DNA of 64,000 nucleotides, taken from positions 992,001 through 1,056,000 of the forward strand of contig NZ_AP021874.1 of NCBI RefSeq assembly GCF_009688945.1. Reading direction: 5' to 3'. Positions within the stretch are counted from its first letter, which is position 1; each line of letters starts with the position of its first letter. Positions 55,965 through 62,969 of the stretch are shown here, one piece after another. Source of the stretch: Desulfosarcina alkanivorans (GTDB lineage: Bacteria > Desulfobacterota > Desulfobacteria > Desulfobacterales > Desulfosarcinaceae). The notes beneath the pieces are model-generated. The model saw nothing but the letters and a program-made list of their open reading frames with translations. It ran no database searches and was not told the origin of the DNA. The position numbers and the translations under genes are program-made.

Positions 55965-57767
55965 ATGGGTGGAACCACGTGGGTTTATATCATGTTGGGT
56001 CTTTACATCATCTACTGTTTTTATTGGGGGCTTAAAGGGTATTTTACGGAAAAGACATCTTCCGGCTACGCCATCGCCGGACGGTCCATTCCCTTTTTCG
56101 CCTTCCTGCTGGCGGCAACGGCGGCGTCGTTTTCGGGATGGACCTTCATCGGCCATCCGGGCCTGATCTGGCGGGACGGCCTGGCCTATGCGTTTGCATC
56201 GTTTTACGTACTCACCATTCCCATCACCGGCACCTTCTTCTCCAAACGGACCTGGCTGATGGGCAAGCGCTACGGCTTCATCACGCCGGGCGACATGTAC
56301 GCCTATTACTACAACTCTGAACCGCTGCGGTTCCTGGTCGTACTCACCGCGGTTCTCTACTCCATTTTTTACTCGGCCGTCCAGTTGATGGCCTCTGCGG
56401 CCCTGTTCAACGTCATCGCCGGGGTACCGGTGACCTTCGGTGCCATCTTCATGGCATTCATCGTCTGGTTCTATGTATGCACCGGCGGGTTGAAGGCCTC
56501 CACCTGGGTCGGCGTTATTCAGTTTGTACTGCTGGTGGGTGGTATCATCATCCTCGGCTTTTTCGTCATCACCGCACCGGAATTCGGCGGCTGGACCGGT
56601 TTCTCGAAAGCGGTGCATGCACTGGATGCCAAGCTTCTGGAAGTGCCCCGCGTGATCAACACGGTGGACTACCTGGGCGGCGCACCGGGTGAATCCGCAT
56701 GGACGGCGGTCATGGTCCTGACGTACATGTTCGCACTGATGGGCATTCAAAGTTCGCCCGCTTTCACCATGTGGACCTTCGGCATCAAATCCCCCAAACC
56801 GCTGGCCTGGCAGCAAGCCTTCATGTCCACTTTCGTGGTCGGCTTTGCCCTGTTCTTTTTCACCGCATTCCAGGGAATGGGCGCCAAGGTGCTCGAACTG
56901 GCCGGAAACCCGGCCTTTGCCGACATCAACCAGGCGACGGTTGTACCCACACTGATGAAAAACTTTTTGCCCCCCTTCATGCTGGGCGTTGTTTTCATGG
57001 GTGCCATCGCGGCCATTCACTCCACGGCGGCCCCGTACATCGGCACCGGTGGATCCATCCTGCTGCGCGACGTTTACTGGCGCTACATCCGCAACCAGCA
57101 GGCCAGCCATGCGGAACAGATCTGGATGAACCGCGTGTTCGCCACCGTCCTCACCATCCTGGCACTGACCGTGGGCATGACATCCAAGGCGGCGCTGGTT
57201 ATTCTCGGGGCGCTGGCCACGGCCTTCGGATTCGTCATGTACGTCCTGTTGCTGGGCGTGATCTGGGGCTTCAAGTTCCCGAGGGTTGGTGCCGTCCTGG
57301 GGGTACTGACCGGCATGATCGCCGTGTTCCTCACCTACAAAATCTGGCCCAACCCCCTTTCCATGCACTGCGCCTTCTGGGGTACCGCCAGTGGGCTCGT
57401 GGTTGCGTATCTCTGCAAAGGCTTCGGTATCAAGGATGACGAAGAAACGGCCAAGCGCCAGGCAGAAGTGCGCACCTTCCTCGACGATATCGATGAGCCC
57501 AGTGCATCGGGCAAGCAGTGGCGCAGCGTCATGAAGATTGCCACGCCCATCTGGTATTTCTTCGCCATCGGCCCCGCCTGCATCCTGGGCAACAAAGCCT
57601 TCTCCTTTGCCGGTTTTACACCATTGTGGTCCTGGCAGATCGCCTGGTGGATCCTGGGTATCGTGATGATGTGGGCCCTTTGCTTCAAGGCGGAAATGGC
57701 CACCACCAACGAGGTCCAGATCGAACGGGCTGAAAAGGAAACCAACATCGTCGTTAAAGAAGCCTGA
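55965..57767 (+). CDS. Sodium:solute symporter family permease
   Basis: 600 residues, about 13-14 transmembrane helices, inner membrane. A typical SSS layout: FAFLLAATAASFSGWTFIG, YGFITPGDMYAYYY, and MGAIAAIHSTAAPYIGTGG (the Na+-site-like region of helix 8). A C-terminal soluble stretch with acidic and basic blocks (~490-510), then two more helices, ends at KETNIVVKEA. Located next to acs, acetate or a similar carboxylate is the likely substrate (inference, compare ActP). ATG 55965 follows CACAGGAGG. Confidence 0.85.
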   Translation: MGGTTWVYIMLGLYIIYCFYWGLKGYFTEKTSSGYAIAGRSIPFFAFLLAATAASFSGWTFIGHPGLIWRDGLAYAFASFYVLTIPITGTFFSKRTWLMGKRYGFITPGDMYAYYYNSEPLRFLVVLTAVLYSIFYSAVQLMASAALFNVIAGVPVTFGAIFMAFIVWFYVCTGGLKASTWVGVIQFVLLVGGIIILGFFVITAPEFGGWTGFSKAVHALDAKLLEVPRVINTVDYLGGAPGESAWTAVMVLTYMFALMGIQSSPAFTMWTFGIKSPKPLAWQQAFMSTFVVGFALFFFTAFQGMGAKVLELAGNPAFADINQATVVPTLMKNFLPPFMLGVVFMGAIAAIHSTAAPYIGTGGSILLRDVYWRYIRNQQASHAEQIWMNRVFATVLTILALTVGMTSKAALVILGALATAFGFVMYVLLLGVIWGFKFPRVGAVLGVLTGMIAVFLTYKIWPNPLSMHCAFWGTASGLVVAYLCKGFGIKDDEETAKRQAEVRTFLDDIDEPSASGKQWRSVMKIATPIWYFFAIGPACILGNKAFSFAGFTPLWSWQIAWWILGIVMMWALCFKAEMATTNEVQIERAEKETNIVVKEA

Positions 57768-57799
57768 TGAGATCTTAATTCGAAAAGGAGGCATCAACC

Positions 57800-57886
57800 A
57801 TGAAAAGAGAAGATCTGTGGATGATTATACTGGTCGCATTCTCCATCCTGTGGACGGCATCCTTCGGATGGGGACTGTTCGGATAG
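57800..57886 (+). CDS. 28-residue membrane microprotein after the symporter
   Basis: A tiny ORF, MKREDLWMIILVAFSILW then TASFGWGLFG, stop TAG. Strong ribosome site AAAAGGAGG sits 10 bases upstream. A basic/acidic head and one hydrophobic helix suggest an inner-membrane peptide. It is 32 bp after the symporter stop, so co-translated. By analogy with small subunits or modulators of SSS permeases, it may be a transporter partner. Two hairpins lie just downstream. Not recognised as a known family. Confidence 0.65.
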   Translation: MKREDLWMIILVAFSILWTASFGWGLFG

Positions 57887-57906
57887 GCACAGGCAGCGGG
57901 TGACAG

Positions 57907-57983
57907 GTCCGGGCACCGGATGACGGTGCCCGGACACCCGGAATTGACCGGCGGCACAAGGGGGTCCGCCTCCTTGCGCCGCC
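57907..57983 (+). other. Two strong RNA hairpins after the microprotein
   Basis: First: 12-bp perfect stem GTCCGGGCACCG / CGGTGCCCGGAC with loop GATGA (57907-57935). Second: GGCGGC-A-CAAGG pairs with CCTTG-C-GCCGCC (57950-57983). No T run follows either. Probable mRNA stabiliser or attenuator between the symporter unit and the zinc-ribbon gene. Confidence 0.55.
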
Positions 57984-58028
57984 ATTGAAAAGCCGAAGCT
58001 TCACCTCAAAAGGACAAAGGACGGCACC

Positions 58029-58256
58029 ATGTCACTAAAACCCAAACAGGTTACCTGCCAGTGCGGCCACACCTTCACTTCAAGCCGTGACCGCGCCTGG
58101 TGTGAGCACTGTGCCAGCGCGGTTTATTACCATGCGAAGGACAAAAACAAACACAAGCTGAACCACATTTACGTAACCGGCGTTATTGTCGCTGTCATCT
58201 CCTTTTTAACCTACGTTTTTATGGAACTCATCGCATCACCGCTGCTGTCATTGTAA
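58029..58256 (+). CDS. Small zinc-ribbon membrane protein
   Basis: 75 residues. Cys10-x-Cys12 and Cys25-x2-Cys28 (CQCGH ... WCEHC) form a rubredoxin/zinc-ribbon-like site, then a single transmembrane helix at ~48-68 (GVIVAVISFLTYVFMELIA). Start 58029 follows AAAGGACAAAGG. Function unknown. Located between the symporter unit and the response regulator; could be a membrane-tethered redox or metal sensor. The 193-bp gap after it (58257-58449) shows no clear feature. Confidence 0.65.
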   Translation: MSLKPKQVTCQCGHTFTSSRDRAWCEHCASAVYYHAKDKNKHKLNHIYVTGVIVAVISFLTYVFMELIASPLLSL

Positions 58257-58449
58257 CGTGTCGGATTGACGGCGATGCGTTGCGGTATGGTCGGCAGCTT
58301 CGTGACCTGGCGGTCTATTTCTGCCGCGGTACCGCAACGGCCGCAATCACCTTCTGCATTCAAACATCCATCGGATGCTCCGTTCGGAGAATAACCGTCG
58401 CAAACCATTGTGTTCTTGAAATCCTGTCAAATCGTGGATATGGATTACT

Positions 58450-58818
58450 ATGGCCAACAAAATTCTCATTGTCGATGACGAGCCGAGTATCACCGTTCCG
58501 TTGAAGTTCCTGATGGAACAGAATCAGTTCGAGGTCATGGTCGTCCACAGCGGTGAAGATGCACTGGCCGTGATTGACGAGTTCGAACCCGATCTGGTTT
58601 TACTGGATGTCATGCTGCCTGCCGTTGACGGTTTTCAGGTCTGCCAGAACGTGAAAGCGGACCCCCGCCGAAAAACCATCAAAGTGGTATTTCTTTCCGC
58701 CATGACGCGTGATCTGGATATCGCCAAGGGCAATACGCTGGGGGCGGACGCCTACATCACCAAACCTTTTTCCAATGCCGACGTGGTCAGGCAGGTCAAA
58801 GACCTTCTTTCCGGATGA
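58450..58818 (+). CDS. Single-domain response regulator
   Basis: 122 residues, CheY-like receiver only. Acidic pair DDE (~9-11), phosphoacceptor Asp53 in LLDVMLP and Lys105 in TKPF are all present. No output domain, so it acts by protein contact, probably with the membrane sensor-exonuclease whose gene overlaps it by 4 bp (ATGA). Whether that partner can phosphorylate it is doubtful because the kinase region looks degenerate. Confidence 0.9.
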   Translation: MANKILIVDDEPSITVPLKFLMEQNQFEVMVVHSGEDALAVIDEFEPDLVLLDVMLPAVDGFQVCQNVKADPRRKTIKVVFLSAMTRDLDIAKGNTLGADAYITKPFSNADVVRQVKDLLSG

Positions 58819-61001
58819 GACTGAACAATAAATTCTGGCTGTTCGCGATTGTCTGCATGGCGTTCACCACCGCGATTGCACTGACCCTGGCGGTGCTTTT
58901 CTGGCGGCAGCTCAACCCGTCGGAGCAGGTCTTGCTGATACGCCTTTTCAAAGAGCAATTCTGGTACTTCTTCAGCACCGGTGTATTCCTGTTCGCGGCA
59001 TTCGGGTTTACCCTGGACTGGTTTTTCCGTTTCTACATCATTCCCCTGAATCAGCTCATCGAAGAAACCCGGGTAATGAGCACCGTCAACCCCGCCCATC
59101 GCCTGAAAATTGACGGCAGCCGCGAGGTGACGGCCATTGCCGAGCTGATCAACGCCTATGGGGACCGGCATGAAGCCGCCAGGCACCTGGTTGACCAGAC
59201 CGTGGAATCGGCAAAGGCAAAAACCGAAGCGGAAAAAAACATTCTGGCGACGATCATGTCCGAGCTGACCCAGGGCGTGCTGATATGTGACACGGTCGGT
59301 CGCATCTTGTTGTACAACCGCCAGGCACAGCGGGTGCTGAACAAAGTTCAACGGCCGGACGTCCCGGACCGGGACGATGACGCGGCCGGCGAGGTGCCCG
59401 ATGGCTTCATCGGCTTGCACCGAAGCATCTATTCGCTGATTGACAGAAACCTGATCCAGTTTGCGCTCAAAGATATTCAACGCAAACTGGATCAGGATAA
59501 AGCAAACAAATCATCACACTTTGTCGTGGTGACCCGGAACCGGCGGCAACTCCGTGTGGAAACCCTCCCCATCATGGACGAGGATAAACGTTTTGCCGGT
59601 TTCGTTCTCATATTTTCAGACATCACCCATCAATTGGAGAATGCCGGCCGGCTGAACCAGCACTTGAAGAACATGGCCAAATCCCTTCGTTCTTCCATTG
59701 CCGCCATCCACTCCACCGTTGATCTGATGATTCGATTCCCCGATATGGCGGCCGACGAAAAAAAAGCGTTCCTCGGCATCATCTCCGATGAAACCCAGTC
59801 ATTGAGCCGTCTGCTGAGAACGGAACTGACGGGGACCAGCAACTATGCCAAATCCCGCTGGCCCCTTTCTCCGATCCTGGCCACCGATTTCATTTCCACC
59901 CTCAAGGACGAGGCGCTGGCCATTGCCGATCTCACGGTCGAGGTGGCTGAATGCGATGCACGGTGCATGATCCGGGTGGACCATTTTTCCCTGGTTCTGG
60001 CCATGGAATTCGTCCTCGAATGCCTGAAAAAAGAATGCCAGGCAGATTGTGATCGTATTCGGTTGACCGCACCGGGGAATCTGGTACAGGTAGATTTGAT
60101 CTGGCAGGGGAAGCCGGTAAAGATTGAAACCCTGCGCCAGTGGAATGAATGTCCGCTGGCCGGATCACAGGGCGGGTATCCGCTGACCTTGAAGGAGGTG
60201 CTGGAACATCATCATGCAGAAATCTGGCCGCATACGGAAGATCCTTCCGGAACGGAAACCTGCCTCCGGCTGTTTATCCCCATGGTGCATTCGGAAGGGG
60301 CCCCGGAAGATATCCGCAAAGTCACCCTGCTGCCCAAAGGCCGTCCGGAATTTTACGATTTTGACCTGTTCAACCAGGCCGGTCAAACCCCGGAAATGGA
60401 AAACCGGATGCTCGGTGAACTGACCTATACCGTGTTCGACACGGAAACCACGGGACTGGATCCGCGGGGTGGCGATGAAATCATCTCCATCGGCGCCATC
60501 CGCCTGGTCAACGGCCGGTTGCTGCATACGGAAACCATCAATCAGCTGGTCGATCCCCGCCGGGCGGTTCCCGCCGAATCCTTCAAATATCACGGTATCG
60601 ATGACGCGATGCTCGCTGGAAAACCGCCAATCGAAAAAGCACTCTCTTTTTTGCACCGATTTGCCCAGAATACCGTCCTGGTGGCTCACAATGCCGCCTT
60701 TGACATGCGAATGCTGCAGATGAAGGAAAAAACGACCGGAATTCGATTTGAAAACCCGGTACTCGACACCATGCATCTGTCGGCGTTCCTCCACGCCTCG
60801 CACAATGATCATACCCTGGATACCATTGCCGGGCGGCTTGGCGTGGCCCTGACCCAGCGGCACGATGCCCTTGGAGATGCCATCGCCACCGGCGAGGTGT
60901 TCCTCAAAATGATCCCCCTCCTCAACGAAAAAGGGATTTATACACTTAAAGACGCCCTGACCGCCTCGCAACGGACCTACTATGCCAGACTCAAATATTA
61001 A
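58815..61001 (+). CDS. Membrane sensor with degenerate kinase region fused to DnaQ-like 3'-5' exonuclease
   Basis: 728 residues. Two transmembrane helices (~8-28, ~48-70), HAMP-like linker, a PAS-like region (~160-275: GVLICDTVGRILLYNRQA), then a HisKA-like helix pair (KSLRSSIAAIHSTVDLM) in which the phospho-His position is not His, and no N/G ATP-binding boxes. From ~535 a DEDDh exonuclease: FDTETTGLD, VAHNAAFDMRML and QRHDALGDAIATG supply all catalytic acids and the His. It is thus a signalling-shaped protein with a nuclease output at the inner face of the membrane. Overlaps the response regulator gene. Substrate and trigger unknown. Confidence 0.82.
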   Translation: MRLNNKFWLFAIVCMAFTTAIALTLAVLFWRQLNPSEQVLLIRLFKEQFWYFFSTGVFLFAAFGFTLDWFFRFYIIPLNQLIEETRVMSTVNPAHRLKIDGSREVTAIAELINAYGDRHEAARHLVDQTVESAKAKTEAEKNILATIMSELTQGVLICDTVGRILLYNRQAQRVLNKVQRPDVPDRDDDAAGEVPDGFIGLHRSIYSLIDRNLIQFALKDIQRKLDQDKANKSSHFVVVTRNRRQLRVETLPIMDEDKRFAGFVLIFSDITHQLENAGRLNQHLKNMAKSLRSSIAAIHSTVDLMIRFPDMAADEKKAFLGIISDETQSLSRLLRTELTGTSNYAKSRWPLSPILATDFISTLKDEALAIADLTVEVAECDARCMIRVDHFSLVLAMEFVLECLKKECQADCDRIRLTAPGNLVQVDLIWQGKPVKIETLRQWNECPLAGSQGGYPLTLKEVLEHHHAEIWPHTEDPSGTETCLRLFIPMVHSEGAPEDIRKVTLLPKGRPEFYDFDLFNQAGQTPEMENRMLGELTYTVFDTETTGLDPRGGDEIISIGAIRLVNGRLLHTETINQLVDPRRAVPAESFKYHGIDDAMLAGKPPIEKALSFLHRFAQNTVLVAHNAAFDMRMLQMKEKTTGIRFENPVLDTMHLSAFLHASHNDHTLDTIAGRLGVALTQRHDALGDAIATGEVFLKMIPLLNEKGIYTLKDALTASQRTYYARLKY

Positions 61002-61019
61002 TCGATCAATTTCTAAAAA

Positions 61020-62138
61020 ATGGTGAGAAAAACCGCCGTGATACTGAAAAAACTGTTTGTCGACGCCCATATCGCCTCGCATCCCGACACCCGACGGATG
61101 TGCCGGCGGATCGGCCTGCCCGCCGAACCTGTCGAGGACCCGGTTTCGCTGTATCAATGGATCAACAGCGCAGCCGATCCGGTCGCCCGGGGCAAGCAGG
61201 TGCTCTTCCTGACCCGCAACAAAGGCGGCTTTTTGAAACCCTGTCCGGGTACCCGTGAATACACCTGCTGCGACTACCAGATCCTCCACGTGGCCTCCTT
61301 TTGCACCATGGACTGCTCCTATTGCATTCTACAGAGCTATTTCCATCCGCCGCTGCTTCAGTTTTTCGTAAACCGTGAAGATCTGGACAGGGAACTGACC
61401 GATCTTTTCGCCCAGAAAAAGACGGTCAGCCGCGTGGGAACCGGGGAGTTTACCGACAGCCTCATATGGGAGCCCTGGACGGACCTGACCGATTACCTGG
61501 TCTCCCGTTTTGCCGCCCAGGACAAGGCGGTGCTTGAACTGAAAACCAAGACGGTCAACATTGAAGGTCTCGAGGGACTGCATCACCGCCGAAAAACCAT
61601 TTTGTCCTGGTCCTTGAACACACCGGCCGTCATGAAAGTTGAAGAACGACGCACCGCCTCGCTGGAGGCACGCCTGAACGCAGCGGAACAATGCCAGAAA
61701 TGGGGATATCCCCTGGCCTTTCATTTCGACCCGATGGTGATCTACAAAAATTGTGAGGACGATTACCGCCAGGTGGTCAAACAATTGTTCGCGCGCATCC
61801 GTGCTGAAAATATTGTCTGGATCAGCCTGGGAACCTTTCGCTTCATGCCAACGCTCAAACCGATGATTGCCCGGCGGTTTCCGGCGTCCAAAATTGTCTA
61901 TGGTGAATTCATAACCGGTCTGGACAATAAAATGCGCTACTTCAAACCGCTTCGCATCGCCCTGTACCAGCAGATGGCGTCCTGGATTCGGGATGCGGCA
62001 CCGGAAGTCACCCTCTATTTCTGCATGGAAGACCGGGACGTGTGGGAAAAAACAATGGGATTCGTGCCGCCACCGGACGGTGGCCTGGGGCGAATGCTCG
62101 ACCGAAGCGCCGTTAACGTCTGTGATCTGACCCCATGA
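61020..62138 (+). CDS. Radical SAM protein, spore photoproduct lyase-like
   Basis: 372 residues. The [4Fe-4S] cluster motif C-x3-C-x2-C is at Cys95-Cys99-Cys102 (FCTMDCSYC), preceded by PCPGTREYTCCDY, a hallmark of the spore photoproduct lyase (SplB) family, which repairs a thymine photodimer by SAM radical chemistry. The family H-atom-donor Cys (in EASCTSD in Bacillus) is not found; the comparable stretch reads VGTGEFTDSL. Function may therefore differ. The window shows no sporulation genes. Ribosome site at ATG 61020 is weak. Overlaps the nuclease gene by 4 bp. Confidence 0.85.
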   Translation: MVRKTAVILKKLFVDAHIASHPDTRRMCRRIGLPAEPVEDPVSLYQWINSAADPVARGKQVLFLTRNKGGFLKPCPGTREYTCCDYQILHVASFCTMDCSYCILQSYFHPPLLQFFVNREDLDRELTDLFAQKKTVSRVGTGEFTDSLIWEPWTDLTDYLVSRFAAQDKAVLELKTKTVNIEGLEGLHHRRKTILSWSLNTPAVMKVEERRTASLEARLNAAEQCQKWGYPLAFHFDPMVIYKNCEDDYRQVVKQLFARIRAENIVWISLGTFRFMPTLKPMIARRFPASKIVYGEFITGLDNKMRYFKPLRIALYQQMASWIRDAAPEVTLYFCMEDRDVWEKTMGFVPPPDGGLGRMLDRSAVNVCDLTP

Positions 62139-62815
62139 ACGACCGGACCGGCCCGTTAAAAAAGGCCATCCCATACGGCGTTTGCCTGATCGTGCTGACG
62201 CTTGCCGTCCCGGTTGCCTTTTGTGAAACGGCCACCTGGGTCACTGTCCGGTGGGTGGCCGACGGGGATACCATCATTTTGCAGGACGGCCGCCATGTCC
62301 GCTACATCGGCATCGACACGCCCGAAACCGACCATGGCCACCAAGGGGCCGAACCCATGGGGGGCGAAGCCCGTTGCCTGAATCGCCGGCTGGTCCAGGG
62401 ACACCAGCTCCGGCTGGTTTACGACCGTGACAAAAAGGATCGTTACGGCAGGACCCTGGCTTATGTGTATCGACGTGACGGTCGGTTCGTGAATGCCGAA
62501 CTGCTGAAACGCGGATTGGCCCACGTTCTGGTCCGTTCACCGAATACCGCTAAAATGAAAGCGCTGATCGATGCCCAGCGCACGGCCATGGAAGAGGGCA
62601 GGGGAATATGGCGTTTTCTGGATAGAAGTGAGACCCCGCCCCGCCCCTGTCCGGCGAACCGGCGTTCCATGCGATTCCACGCCCCTGAGTGTCCCATGGG
62701 TAAAAAAATTTCGCCAAAAAACCGGGTATGGTTTTCCAGCCCATGGGAGGCATTCTGGTCCGGCTTCGCACCGGCGAAGGAATGCATCCCATTCCCGCCG
62801 CCGCAAGGCCCCTGA
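62135..62815 (+). CDS. Secreted thermonuclease-like (SNase) protein with Ada-like C-terminus
   Basis: 226 residues. N-terminal signal-like helix (~13-31), then the staphylococcal nuclease fold (~35-160): VADGDTIIL, VRYIGIDTPET (catalytic Arg and Glu) and KKDRYGRTLAYV (second Arg). The C-terminal ~50 residues (FHAPECPMGKKISPKN ... EAFWSGFAPAKEC) resemble the Ada-type zinc-binding module, but one Cys of the usual set is missing. Exported, probably periplasmic, degrades DNA or RNA. Coupled to the radical SAM gene (ATGA overlap). Confidence 0.82.
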   Translation: MNDRTGPLKKAIPYGVCLIVLTLAVPVAFCETATWVTVRWVADGDTIILQDGRHVRYIGIDTPETDHGHQGAEPMGGEARCLNRRLVQGHQLRLVYDRDKKDRYGRTLAYVYRRDGRFVNAELLKRGLAHVLVRSPNTAKMKALIDAQRTAMEEGRGIWRFLDRSETPPRPCPANRRSMRFHAPECPMGKKISPKNRVWFSSPWEAFWSGFAPAKECIPFPPPQGP

Positions 62816-62902
62816 ACGGCATAATCGGTCAACGGAAAAGGACGGGGGCAGCGCCGGGCCCACCCGGGCCCAAATCCTGACGTACCGGCATGCCAACCAG
62901 AA

Positions 62903-62928
62903 AGGGGGAGGGCCGCAGCCCTCCCCCT
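62903..62928. terminator. Terminator hairpin between nuclease and EF-G genes
   Basis: A perfect 11-bp GC-rich stem (AGGGGGAGGGC / GCCCTCCCCCT) with a 4-base loop between convergent genes. On the minus strand TTTCTGGTT follows, a weak T run; likely terminates the EF-G gene. Confidence 0.6.
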
Positions 62929-62969
62929 GTAAACAAAAATGTCTGTTTTTAAATTTTTGACGAAGCCGG

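Noticed and set aside
55812..57797. Long minus-strand open frame across the symporter (661 codons)
   Set aside because: Antisense shadow; no motif, His/Gly-rich composition unlike real proteins.
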